A DNA stretch of 38,043 nt, taken from the NCBI RefSeq assembly GCF_020889685.1, contig NZ_JACMYO010000070.1:1-38043 (forward strand), read 5' to 3'. The DNA is from Bradyrhizobium oropedii (GTDB taxonomy: Bacteria; Pseudomonadota; Alphaproteobacteria; Rhizobiales; Xanthobacteraceae). Below the pieces are notes generated by a model, which saw only the letters and a list, made by a program, of their open reading frames with translations, was not told where the DNA came from and ran no database searches. Of the stretch, positions 17,012 to 25,430 are shown in pieces. Every line of letters starts with the position of its first letter. Positions within the stretch are counted from its first letter, which is position 1. The position numbers were made by a program, and so were the translations under genes.

Positions 17012-17257
17012 TCACGTGGACTTGATGCGTACAGGAAGACCTGGGATCTGTTTTTCGGCTGTCAACGTTCGTCCTACGCCTTCGATATCGAGGACATCGC
17101 GATCACGGCCGGCGATGACGTGGCCTTCGCCGTCGCGGTGATGCGGTGCGGCGCGCCCGACGCCACGTTTCAGTTCAGGCTGACGATCGGCTTGTGCAAG
17201 GTCGATGGTGACTGGTTCATCACGCATGAGCACCATTCGGTGCCGGCGACGGAATAA
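17012..17257 (+). pseudogene. SnoaL-like/NTF2-fold protein remnant, 5' end deleted
   Basis: The frame from the junction to TAA at 17257 reads GLDAYRKTWDLFF, FDIEDIAITAGDDVAFAVAVMRC, FRLTIGL and KVDGDWFITHEHHSVP. This is the C-terminal two thirds of a SnoaL-like ketosteroid-isomerase-fold protein; the usual first helix is missing. An open frame extends upstream to 16850, but 16850-17010 is simply the antisense of the DUF2147 remnant, so a predicted 135-residue protein starting there would be a fortuitous chimera. Two genes lost their starts at one point, which implies a single deletion across a shared divergent promoter. Confidence 0.72.
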
Positions 17258-17260
17258 AAT

Positions 17261-17291
17261 TGGGTGGGTTAGCCGCAGGCGTAACCCGCCA
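17261..17291. repeat. Interspersed palindromic repeat, GGGTGGGTTAGC family (half copy)
   Basis: TGGGTGGGTTAGCC and GGCGTAACCCGCCA form a short hairpin (loop GCA) immediately after the SnoaL remnant stop. It is the left half of the element seen whole at 16470-16552. Confidence 0.7.
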
Positions 17292-17417
17292 CTTTTCGCA
17301 GCGGCTTCGGCCAGCACGGACGAAATCCAATGTTCGTCCGCAGGTCCGGTGCTACGCTGCCAAGCCAAGTGTTGTATGGGCAGGCTACGTTAGAGCCTTC
17401 CCAGACGCCAGGCACTG

Positions 17418-19193
17418 ATGGACGCGATCATGAAAGCCCGCCCCAATTCCAAAATTCGCGTGGTCTTACTCGCTTGCGCGTTCGCAGTGCCCCTTTCGGC
17501 AGGTTTTGAAGCACGCGCAGAAAAACGCGTGGCGCTCGTCGTGGGCAACAATGCCTACGAAAGTGTGCCCAAGCTTGAAAGGGCAGTAAACGATGCCAAA
17601 GCCGTGTCTTCCGCCCTGGAAATAATGGGCTTTCAGGTTCATCTTGCAACCGACCTTGGTCGCCGCGATTTCATTCGGCAGCTGTCCGCATTCTTGGATC
17701 GTGTCGAGCCGGGCGATTTCGCCTTTCTCTACTACGCCGGACACGGGATCGAAATCCGGGGGACGAACTACATCCTGCCTACAGACCTGCCGCCCGTTGA
17801 CCAGGGCCAGGAAAGTCTTCTCACCGGCGAGGCCGTTCCAATCGACAAGATTCTCTCCGATTTGCAGGACCGCGGGGCTCGTGTCACAATTTTCGTCCTG
17901 GATGCGTGCCGCGACAATCCATTCAGAGCCGGCGCGACCAGAACTGTCGGGGGTGCGCGCGGGCTCGCTATGGGCACACCTCCAGAAGGAGTTTTCCTTC
18001 TTTACTCCGCCGGGGTGGGACAATCGGCACTGGATCGCCTTTCTGATAGCGACTTCGATCCAAACTCGGTCTTCACCCGGGTCTTTCTCAAGGAGATTCA
18101 GAAGAAGGACCGTTCGCTAGTCGACGTTGCAAAGTCGATTCAAGTAGCCGTGCGAAACCTTTCGCAAACCGTAAGCCATACGCAGGTGCCCGCCTACTAT
18201 GACCAGATCATTGGGCAGGTGTACCTAGCGAGCGATGGCATAGCGCCAGCGAAACGCGACCAGGACGAGGCTGTTGCCAAAAACAAGCTTCCTCAACCAC
18301 CGACGGTTACACAAACACCATCACAGCAGCAACCCGCCATTCGCCCCGCATTCAACAATCGCGCCTTCAGTGAGTACCTTGGGCGACAATCACAGCTGGT
18401 CCGCGCCGCTCATAAATGGGCTACCCCGAACGCGGTTGCGATGTGCGACCGCCTTGCCAGCTATGGATTGGACGTCCCCGATTCGCGCGCGCCGCGGGTT
18501 GAGTTGAAAGACATCAACATCAAAGAGGCTGCGCCGGCTTGCATCGCAGCCGTTCTCCAGGCCCCCGCGACGCCGCGCCTTCGTGTCCAGCTCGCCCGCG
18601 CGCTACTGCGATCGCCGAGCAAGGCCGACGGTGTGTATGCCCTCGACATCCTGCTCGATCTCGCGCGGGACGGCTACCCGGCGGGAATGTGGCAGATCGC
18701 AATTGCGCATTTGAATGGCGTCGTAGTCAAAGCAGACGCGAGTGCGGCCGCCTCTTGGTTTCGGCGCGCCGCAGACAAGGGTCTCGGGGCTGCGATGTCG
18801 GACCTCGCCTATCTCTATGAGAACGGAATAGGAGTTTTGAAGGACAAGGCCGAAGCGGCTCGCTGGTTTGAGCGAGCAGCCGCCAGCGGAAACCCCGGCG
18901 GTATGCGCAATTACGCGTTGGTTCTTGACCAGGGTGATGGTGTGGATCGCGATGCGAGGCAAGCGGCAGAATATCTCCTGACGGCTTTTCGAATGGGGTC
19001 TGACTCTGCACGAAAGAGTCTTTTCGATCTGAACGCTACCTGGCATGCCGACACAAAGAGCGAGGTACAGAAGCTACTGGGAGATTTTGGGCTTTACAGG
19101 GGTCGTACCGATGGCGAATTTGACACCGAGACCTTTACTGCCCTCAACGCGCTGCAATCATCGAACCCCGTATTCAACGGTCGCAATGAATAA
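17418..19193 (+). CDS. Secreted caspase-like (C14) protein with Sel1 repeats and peptidoglycan-binding-like C-terminus
   Basis: The 591-residue product has a signal peptide (about 1-35, ending EARA-EK) and a caspase/metacaspase-like domain (36-275). The catalytic pair is His109 in YYAGHGIEI and Cys164 in LDACRDNPF. A Pro/Gln-rich linker (285-315) follows, then a helical region with Sel1-type repeats (about 410-525; AASWFRRAADKG, AARWFERAAASG). The C-terminal segment (about 545-580) LLGDFGLYRGRTDGEFDTET resembles a peptidoglycan-binding repeat. Such proteins are exported proteases or scaffolds of unknown target. The region is less G+C-rich than its neighbours, using codons such as CTA and GTA, which suggests acquisition. 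ATG 17430 is an alternative start. It has no operon partner. Confidence 0.88.
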   Translation: MDAIMKARPNSKIRVVLLACAFAVPLSAGFEARAEKRVALVVGNNAYESVPKLERAVNDAKAVSSALEIMGFQVHLATDLGRRDFIRQLSAFLDRVEPGDFAFLYYAGHGIEIRGTNYILPTDLPPVDQGQESLLTGEAVPIDKILSDLQDRGARVTIFVLDACRDNPFRAGATRTVGGARGLAMGTPPEGVFLLYSAGVGQSALDRLSDSDFDPNSVFTRVFLKEIQKKDRSLVDVAKSIQVAVRNLSQTVSHTQVPAYYDQIIGQVYLASDGIAPAKRDQDEAVAKNKLPQPPTVTQTPSQQQPAIRPAFNNRAFSEYLGRQSQLVRAAHKWATPNAVAMCDRLASYGLDVPDSRAPRVELKDINIKEAAPACIAAVLQAPATPRLRVQLARALLRSPSKADGVYALDILLDLARDGYPAGMWQIAIAHLNGVVVKADASAAASWFRRAADKGLGAAMSDLAYLYENGIGVLKDKAEAARWFERAAASGNPGGMRNYALVLDQGDGVDRDARQAAEYLLTAFRMGSDSARKSLFDLNATWHADTKSEVQKLLGDFGLYRGRTDGEFDTETFTALNALQSSNPVFNGRNE

Positions 19194-19456
19194 TGCGCCT
19201 GCCGGTGCCGCCCCGAGCTTTTACCGCCGATGCGCATGACTGTGCCGTCGCGCGATCGAACGCGCCCGCACGACATCGGGATCGCTGCCAATCGGAGCAA
19301 AGGCACGCCGCCGTCGGGCAGATCAACTGCCATCATTCCTTCAGGCGGTCGCAGAAAGCGCGTGGCCACCGTGTTGTCCGCCAGCGCGACGGAAGCAAGC
19401 CTCGCGCGCTCCTTTTTTGCCACGCCGAACTCTACCCGCCAGCGGAACAGCAGCAC
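19094..19456 (-). CDS. Possible small protein downstream of the MFS gene (unrecognised)
   Basis: A frame begins at ATG 19456, 27 bp past the MFS stop on the same strand. Its first ~80 codons show G/C-rich third positions and a coherent hydrophobic/charged pattern (RWRVEFGVAKKERARLASVA). I cannot assign a family. The final third is antisense to the 3' end of the caspase-like gene, so the original C-terminus may have been replaced when that segment arrived. Apart from this frame, the 290-bp gap between the caspase-like and MFS genes holds nothing I can identify. A chance frame is a serious alternative. Confidence 0.25.
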   Translation of the reverse strand: MLLFRWRVEFGVAKKERARLASVALADNTVATRFLRPPEGMMAVDLPDGGVPLLRLAAIPMSCGRVRSRDGTVMRIGGKSSGRHRQAHYSLRPLNTGFDDCSALRAVKVSVSNSPSVRPL

Positions 19457-19483
19457 GCCCTTGGAGCTACGCTCTCTACGAAG

Positions 19484-20731
19484 CTACGTTCTCTTTGCCG
19501 CCGTCGCGCGCCAGGCAATGGCGAGCGCGAGCAGCAGCAGCGCGCCGGCCAGATAGAACGGCGCGCCAGGCATTTTCAGCGGAACATTGTCGCCGATGAA
19601 ATACGCAAACGTCAGCGTGAACAGGAACGGGCCGATCAATTCCGACATGCTCTGCACGCTGGATGTCGCACCCTGCAACTGGCCCTGCTGGTCGGCGGCT
19701 ACGAGCTGCGTCGTCAGTGCCTGCGTCGCGGCGCCGGAGATGCCCCACAGCGCCATCACGGGAATGCCGATCCAGAACAGCTGGCCGGTCGGCGCCGCGC
19801 CGAAGATCACGAAGCCCAAAGCGCCGCAGACGAGACCTAGGAACAGCGCGTTGCGCTCGCCGAGCAGCTTGACGATCGGGCCGATCGCTGCACCCTGCAC
19901 GATCATGCCGCAGAGGCCGACCAGCGCGAGCGTCGCGCCGACCGTGCCGGTGTCCCAGCCGTAACGATAGGTGGCGTAGAGTACGAACACCGACGGCAGC
20001 ACGACATGCGCAAGCTGGCCGAAGAATGTCGCCAGCGACAGGCCGGCCAGCGTCCGGTTCGAAAGCAGGAAACGCAGCGCGCCGATCGGGTTGGCGCTCT
20101 TCCATTTGAACGGCGCACGCCGCTCAGGCGGCAGCGATTCCGGCAGGATGAACAGGCCATAGAGCCCGTTGACGAAGCTCAAAGCCGCCGCCGCCCAGAA
20201 CGGCAGCCGCGGATCGATCTGGCCGAGCAGCCCGCCCAGCGCCGGTCCGAGGATGAAGCCGGCGCCGAAGGCAACGCCGATCTTGCCGAACATCGCGGCG
20301 CGCTGCTCCGGCGCGGTGACGTCGGCGATGTAGGCGAACACGGTCGAGATGCTCGACGACGTGATGCCCGAGATCGCCCGCCCGATGAACAGCCAGATCA
20401 GGTTCGGCGCCAGCGCCATCAGCACATAGTCGGCAGCAAGGCCGAAATTCGACACCAGCACCACCGGCCGGCGGCCGAAGCGATCGGACAGCGCGCCCAG
20501 GATCGGCGAGCAGACGAACTGCATCAATGCCCAGATCGAGCCGAACACGCCGAAGATGCGCGCCGCGTTTGCGGTGTCGTTGTTGACGAAACCTTCGATC
20601 AGCTTGGGCAGGATCGGGATGATGATCCCGAGCGCGAGCATGTCGAGCAGCAGGGTGATGAAGATGAAGATCACGGCACCGCGGCGCGGTTGCGGCACCG
20701 AAATCGCCTCAGCCCCGGCCTCGCCGCTCAT
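19484..20731 (-). CDS. MFS transporter, tetracycline-resistance-like (DHA1) type
   Basis: A 415-residue inner-membrane drug:H+ antiporter-like protein with twelve predicted helices. The motif-A loop GALSDRFGRRPVVL follows helix 2, and motif C-like GPALGGLLGQ is in helix 5, typical of exporters. TCR/TetA-like texture is clear, but substrate cannot be predicted and clinical tetracycline resistance should not be assumed. Its ATG overlaps the der stop (ATGA, 20728-20731), so it is translationally coupled to der. That coupling is unusual functionally, since Der acts in ribosome assembly. Confidence 0.9.
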   Translation of the reverse strand: MSGEAGAEAISVPQPRRGAVIFIFITLLLDMLALGIIIPILPKLIEGFVNNDTANAARIFGVFGSIWALMQFVCSPILGALSDRFGRRPVVLVSNFGLAADYVLMALAPNLIWLFIGRAISGITSSSISTVFAYIADVTAPEQRAAMFGKIGVAFGAGFILGPALGGLLGQIDPRLPFWAAAALSFVNGLYGLFILPESLPPERRAPFKWKSANPIGALRFLLSNRTLAGLSLATFFGQLAHVVLPSVFVLYATYRYGWDTGTVGATLALVGLCGMIVQGAAIGPIVKLLGERNALFLGLVCGALGFVIFGAAPTGQLFWIGIPVMALWGISGAATQALTTQLVAADQQGQLQGATSSVQSMSELIGPFLFTLTFAYFIGDNVPLKMPGAPFYLAGALLLLALAIAWRATAAKRT

Positions 20732-22119
20732 GACGGCCGTTTGCGCTTGTGGGCGAACGGATTGGCCTTTTCTCTTAGCGTAATACGAATGGGCGTGCCC
20801 GGCAGATCGAAGGTCTCACGCAGCGAGTTGGTGAGGTAACGCAGATAGGATCTCGGGATCGCGTCGGCGCGCGAGCAGAACAGCACAAAACTCGGCGGAC
20901 GCGCCTTCACCTGCGTGATGTAGTTCAGCTTCAGCCGGCGGCCGGAGACAGCCGGCGGCGGGCTGGCCTGGATCGCCTGCTCGAACCAGCGATTGAGCGC
21001 CGAGGTCGGCAGCCGCCGGTTCCAGACCGCATAGGCCTCCTGGATCGCAATCATCAGGCGGTCGATGCCCTCGCCCATCAGGCCGGAGACGGCCACGATC
21101 GGCGCGCCCTTGACCTGCGGCAGCCAGTGGTCGGCATCGATGCGCAGCTGCGAGATCAGGTTGGGCTTGCGCTCGACGAGGTCCCATTTGTTGACCGCGA
21201 GCACGATGGCACGGCCCTCGCGCTCGATCAGGTCGGCGATGCGCAGATCCTGCTCCTCGAACTTGTTCTGCGCATCCATCATCATCACGACGACCTCGGC
21301 GAAGCGCACCGCGCGCAGCGCGTCGGCCACCGAGAGCTTCTCCAGCTTCTCCTCGATCCGCGAGCGGCGGCGCAGCCCGGCGGTGTCGAACACCCGGAAC
21401 TGGCGGCCCTGCCAGGTGATCTCGACTGCGATGGAATCACGCGTGGTGCCGGCCTCGGGGCTGGTCAGCAGCCGCTCCTCGCCGAGCAGATGATTGATCA
21501 GGGTCGACTTGCCGGCATTGGGCCGGCCGACGATGGCGACGCGGATCGGGCGCTGCGCGATCTCCTCGTCCGACCAATCCTCGACACCCTCGATCTCCTC
21601 TTCCTCTTCCTCCTCCTCGGCAGGCTCCGGCATCAACGCGCTCAGCGCCTCGTGGAGGTCGGCCATGCCCTCGCCATGCTCGGCCGAGATCTGGACGGGA
21701 TCGCCGAGGCCGAGCGCGTAGGATTCCATCGCGCCGATCTCGCCGTGCCTGCCCTCAGCCTTGTTGGCGACCAGCACCACCGGCTTGTTGGCTTTTCGGG
21801 CGAAGTCGGCGAAGGCGCGGTCGGTCGGGGTCAGGCCGACCCGGGCGTCGATCACGAACATCAGCGCGTCGGCGAGCTCGATCGCGGTTTCGGTCTGCTC
21901 CTGCATCCGCGCCGTCAGCGAGCCCTTGGCGCCCTCGTCGAGCCCCGCGGTGTCGATGATGGTGAATTCGAGATCGTAGAGCTTGGCCTGGCCCTCGCGG
22001 CGGTCACGGGTCACGCCGGGCTCGTCGTCGACGAGCGCGAGCTTCTGGCCGACCAGCCGGTTGAACAGCGTCGACTTTCCGACATTGGGCCGGCCGATAA
22101 TGGCGATGGTGAAGGACAT
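20728..22119 (-). CDS. der: Ribosome-assembly GTPase Der (EngA)
   Basis: Essential GTPase for 50S subunit maturation. It has two tandem G domains: the first with GRPNVGKSTLFNRL (8-21), DTAGLDEG and NKAEGR; the second after an acidic Glu-rich linker (about 163-180) with GRPNAGKSTLINHL, DTAGLRRR and NKWDL. A KH-like C-domain follows (PTSALNRWFEQ to the basic tail). The 463-residue length is normal. Upstream on the same strand lie the lipoprotein and YfgM-like genes, the same neighbourhood type as E. coli yfgM-bamB-der. A 259-bp gap with a repeat element separates der from the lipoprotein gene. Confidence 0.97.
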   Translation of the reverse strand: MSFTIAIIGRPNVGKSTLFNRLVGQKLALVDDEPGVTRDRREGQAKLYDLEFTIIDTAGLDEGAKGSLTARMQEQTETAIELADALMFVIDARVGLTPTDRAFADFARKANKPVVLVANKAEGRHGEIGAMESYALGLGDPVQISAEHGEGMADLHEALSALMPEPAEEEEEEEEIEGVEDWSDEEIAQRPIRVAIVGRPNAGKSTLINHLLGEERLLTSPEAGTTRDSIAVEITWQGRQFRVFDTAGLRRRSRIEEKLEKLSVADALRAVRFAEVVVMMMDAQNKFEEQDLRIADLIEREGRAIVLAVNKWDLVERKPNLISQLRIDADHWLPQVKGAPIVAVSGLMGEGIDRLMIAIQEAYAVWNRRLPTSALNRWFEQAIQASPPPAVSGRRLKLNYITQVKARPPSFVLFCSRADAIPRSYLRYLTNSLRETFDLPGTPIRITLREKANPFAHKRKRPS

Positions 22120-22210
22120 GGATTATCCAGGCGCGGTCTGTAGTCCGCGGGTCAAGGTGCTGGAAAGAACTACAGCAGGAATGGAGAGCGGTCGAAGCAA
22201 ATGATGAGGC

Positions 22211-22362
22211 ACCTACTCCCTCTCCCCGTTCTTACGGGGAGAGGGTTGGGGTGAGGGGCCCTCTCCGCGAACACCGCAAGTAGTCAGTTTGTGGAGACTC
22301 CCCCTCACCCGGAATTCAAGCTGTGCTTGAATTCCGACCTCTCCCCGCAGGCGGGGCGAGGT
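22211..22362. repeat. Compound interspersed repeat, CCCTCTCCCCG family
   Basis: Two strong sub-hairpins are visible: CCCTCTCCCCG/CGGGGAGAGGG (22218-22245, loop TTCTTA) and CGGAATTCAAG/CTTGAATTCCG (22310-22336, loop CTGTG). Outer CTCTCCCC-type arms recur at the right end. It lies in the 259-bp gap between the lipoprotein and der genes and would be transcribed as a structured spacer. Confidence 0.8.
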
Positions 22363-22378
22363 GGAATCGCGCTGGCAA

Positions 22379-22927
22379 TTAGCGGCTAAATCCGCCGCTC
22401 GGTAGCGGCGCGGGGAACGCGCCGCCGGATTGTTGCGTGGTCTGCTGGGCCGGCGGCGCCGGCTGCGCCTGCTGGTCGTCGGCGGGCGGCGCCGTGGTGC
22501 GGCGGCGGACGATCTTCTTCGGCTTAGGATCCGGCGGCACCGCGGCGGGGGCGCCCTCATCGGTTGCAGCGTCGGGAGCGGCCGCCTGATCAGCGGCCGG
22601 CGCGGCTCGCTTGGCGTGCTTCTTGGCACCCTTCGGCGGCTCGGGTGGCGGAGCCGGCTGGGCAGCGGCGGCCGCCGCGGCGTTCTGCTGGTCGAGCTGT
22701 TCCTGCTGCGAGCCCTTGTACAATTCCTTCGGCACGCCCTGCTCGAGGCCGGGCACGCCTTCGGGGAATACCGGCTTGCGGTCGCCCTGCAGCTTCTTCT
22801 TGGTGTCGAGGAAGTCGAGCAGGTCACTCGGATCGAAATTGGCCATGCCGCCACCGCCGCAGCCTGCCAACGCGCTGCAAAGCGCGGTCAGAACTGCGGC
22901 TGCGATCAGGCGTTGCGAGCGGCGCAT
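22379..22927 (-). CDS. Lipoprotein with Pro/Ala-rich tail in the bamB position
   Basis: The 182-residue product has a lipoprotein signal: basic start, hydrophobic core and lipobox LAGC with the acylated Cys at about residue 23. A compact segment (MANFDPSDLLDFLDTKKKL, QGDRKPVFPEGVPGLEQG) is followed by about 110 residues of Ala/Pro/Lys/Gln low complexity. The KKLQGDRKPVFPEG stretch resembles the short N-terminal region before the propeller in alphaproteobacterial BamB proteins, but no beta-propeller follows. The ATG at 22927 is chosen because the frame upstream to 23005 is encoded by a repeat element. It lies between the YfgM-like and der genes. Function is not established. Confidence 0.75.
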   Translation of the reverse strand: MRRSQRLIAAAVLTALCSALAGCGGGGMANFDPSDLLDFLDTKKKLQGDRKPVFPEGVPGLEQGVPKELYKGSQQEQLDQQNAAAAAAAQPAPPPEPPKGAKKHAKRAAPAADQAAAPDAATDEGAPAAVPPDPKPKKIVRRRTTAPPADDQQAQPAPPAQQTTQQSGGAFPAPLPSGGFSR

Positions 22928-22961
22928 GGTCGATCTCTCACTCAAACTCGGGTTTTGTCTG

Positions 22962-23008
22962 GGCATGATCCGATCGGAAAACCGGTCCCCACTTTTCCGG
23001 ATCATGCC
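22962..23008. repeat. Interspersed palindrome, GGCATGATCCGGAAAA family (copy 1)
   Basis: GGCATGATCCG-AT-CGGAAAA on the left is answered by TTTTCCGGATCATGCC on the right, with ACCGGTCCCCAC-like sequence between. It occupies the gap between the YfgM-like and lipoprotein genes. A relative with GAGCATGATC ends is at 30951-31023. Confidence 0.8.
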
Positions 23009-23013
23009 TCAGA

Positions 23014-23670
23014 TCAGCTTTTAGCGACCGGCGGCAACAATGCCTGCAGCGCTTCGGCGCGTGAGCGCATGCTCGGCGGCGTCTCGCCGTCATTGGCAAT
23101 CTGGTCGAGCCACTGCCGCGCGGCGGTGGCATCGTTGGCGCGCCAGGCCGACAGCGCCAGCAGCTCGCGCGCGGAGTGACGGAACGTCGAGTCCTTCGAC
23201 GTCGCCGTCGCCTCGAGCCGCTGCAGCATGTTCGGATAGGTCGTGGTTTCCATCACGATCTGCGCGGCGCGGATCCGCGCCAGGTCCTGATCGGGACCGC
23301 CGACGCTGCGGTCGGCTGCGATGTCGTCATAGAGTTTCGCGGCGGCCGGCTGGTCGCGGGTCGCGACCTCGGCGGCCATGCGCAGCCGCGCCAGCGTGCG
23401 GTAACCGGACGGCGCCTTCGCGACCAGGTCGGCAAACGCAGCCTCGGCCTCGGGGTGCTTGTTCTGGTCCGACAGCTCGACGGCGCGGTCGAACGCCGCA
23501 CCGGCCTCGGCGGCCTTCTTGGCCTCGAGATATTGATAGCCACGCCAGCCACCGACGCCCGCGACCACGATGATCGCCAGCGCGATGATGAAAAGCGAGT
23601 ACTTGTCCCACAGCTTCTTGAGCTGATCGCGACGGACTTCCTCGTCGACTTCGTCAAATAATTCAGACAC
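23014..23670 (-). CDS. YfgM-like tetratricopeptide-repeat membrane protein
   Basis: A 218-residue protein with a cytoplasmic acidic N-terminus (MSELFDEVDEEVRRDQLKKLWDKY), one membrane helix (about 26-46) and a periplasmic helical TPR-like domain (AGAAFDRAVELSDQ, AEAAFADLVAKAPSGYRTLA). This is the layout of YfgM, an E. coli partner of SecYEG and periplasmic chaperones. It is the first gene of the set YfgM-like, lipoprotein, der, MFS; a promoter is expected in the 128 bp upstream (23671-23798) but I cannot place it. The family similarity is by architecture and neighbourhood. Confidence 0.85.
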   Translation of the reverse strand: MSELFDEVDEEVRRDQLKKLWDKYSLFIIALAIIVVAGVGGWRGYQYLEAKKAAEAGAAFDRAVELSDQNKHPEAEAAFADLVAKAPSGYRTLARLRMAAEVATRDQPAAAKLYDDIAADRSVGGPDQDLARIRAAQIVMETTTYPNMLQRLEATATSKDSTFRHSARELLALSAWRANDATAARQWLDQIANDGETPPSMRSRAEALQALLPPVAKS

Positions 23671-23798
23671 TTAAGGCTATCCCATCCCCTCGGGACCGCG
23701 AATCTCGGTGGAGCGCAGCCCCTACCTGATCCTCACATCGCGGCGGCGTTACCCTAACGGTGTGGCGGAGGCAAGGCAAAGCGAGCCGGATCAAAGCG

Positions 23799-25420
23799 TT
23801 AACCGGGGAAGTTTGTCCTACCCCGGCTCACGCCCCCCGCCAGGCTCTCCCTGAGCTGCCGCTTGATCACCTTGCCGTTGGCGTTGCGCGGCAGCGGCTG
23901 TGCGGTCAGGGCCATGGTCTCCGGCACCTTGTAGTCCGACAGACGCTCGGCACACCAGGCGCGCAGGCTCTCCGCATTGACCTCGCTGCGGGTCACGATC
24001 ACGGCGTGCACGCGCTCGCCGAGCACCGGGCACGGCTTGGCGATGATCGCGCTCTCGACCACGGCCGGGTGGCCGGCCAGCACGGATTCCACCTCGGCCG
24101 AATAGATCTTCAGGCCGCCGCGGTTGATCATGTCCTTCTGGCGATCGAACACGCGAACGAAATTGTCGGCGTCGATCGAACCGAGATCGCCGGAATGCCA
24201 GAACCCGGCGGTGAAGCCCTCCGCCGTCGCCTTCGGATTGTTCCAGTAGCCCTTGATCACGGAAGCGCTGCGGATCCAGAGCTCGCCGATCTCGCCGCGC
24301 GGCACCTCGCGGCCATCGGCGCCCATCACAACGATCTCGGCTCCCGGACACGGCAGGCCGACGCTGTCGATATGGGTTGCGGTCAGTTCGCCCGGCATCA
24401 AGGTCGAGGGCGACGTCGTCTCGGTCGCGCCGTAGCAATTGGCGAGCTTGAGCCCGGGAATCTTGGCGTCGAGCTTCTCGATGGTCGCGACCGGCATCGG
24501 CGCGCCGCCGAAGCCGCCGATGCGCCAGCTCGACAGATCGGTGCTGTCGAAATCCGGCTGCATCAGGCACAGATTGTACATCGCCGGCACCATCACCGTG
24601 TAGCTGACGCGCTCGCGCGCCGCGACCTTCAGATACTCCGACGCCTTGAACTCCGGCATGATGATCAGCGCGCCGGCGCAGCGGGCCATGGTCGTGACGT
24701 TGGCGTCCGCGCCGGTGACATGCGCGAGCGGCACCGCGGCGATCGAGCGATCGGCTTTCGTCAGCTTCAGGCAGGACGCAAAAATCATCGAGGAGTGGAT
24801 AATATTGCAATGCGCGAGCATCGCGCCCTTGGGCCGGCCCGTCGTACCCGAGGTGTAGAGGATCATCGCGGTGTCCTCTTCCCTCACCTCCGCCGGCGCC
24901 CGTGCCGGCGCGTTGTCGCGTAGCGCAGCGAATTGCGACGTGCTGTCGTCGCTGACTGATACGCGATGCGCGAGACCTGGAATATCGGCGGCGTCAGGGA
25001 TGCGCTCGGCAAGCGCGGCCTCGTGCACCAGACACTCGGCGCCGCAATCGTTCAGCACATAGGCGATCTCGGGCTTCTGCTGGCGCGTCGAGAGCGGCAC
25101 CGTCACGAGCCCGGCATGGGCGGCGGCAAACATCGTCAGCACGAACTCGATGCGGTTGCCGAGCAGGATCGCGACGCGGTCGCCGGGCACAAGGCCGAGT
25201 TTTGCAAACCCGCCGCAACCTTGGCCGACTGCTCGGCGACCTCGCGCCAGCTCAAGCGCGCCGTGCCACAGACCAGCGCTTCGCCGTCGCCATTCTGCGC
25301 GACCGCATCCGCGATCATCGCCCACAGGCTCGTCGGCCGCTCCGCGAATGCCGGCACGACGCGGTCGCCGAAGCGCGGCTCGAGCCGCATCAGCGGCAGT
25401 GCGTGTTGCGACCAGTCCAT
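23799..25420 (-). pseudogene. Acyl-CoA synthetase (class I adenylate-forming enzyme) with a one-base frameshift
   Basis: The true N-terminus starts at ATG 25420 (MDWSQHALPLMRLEPRFGDR) and reads in one frame to ...SAKVAAGLQ near 25204. The rest of the enzyme continues in another frame as LGLVPGDRVAILLGNRIEF to a stop at 23799. Inserting a single A into the AAAA run (TTTT on the plus strand, 25200-25203) restores AAGLQKLGLVPGD and a protein of about 539 residues. All later motifs are intact: YTSGTTGRPKG, YGATETT, and the C-domain GDLG, DRQKDMINRGG, NANGKVIKRQL with the catalytic lysine. It follows panB by 10 bp. The shift may be a real mutation or a homopolymer sequencing error. Substrate is unknown. 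Confidence 0.85.
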
Positions 25421-25430
25421 ATCAGCCTCG

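Noticed and set aside
16850..17257. An apparently complete 135-residue plus-strand gene
   Set aside because: Its first 54 codons are the antisense of the DUF2147 remnant; only the later part resembles a real protein (SnoaL-like).
22928..23005. An N-terminal extension of the lipoprotein starting at 23005
   Set aside because: It is encoded by the GGCATGATCCGG repeat and would bury the lipoprotein signal; the ATG at 22927 gives a normal lipobox.
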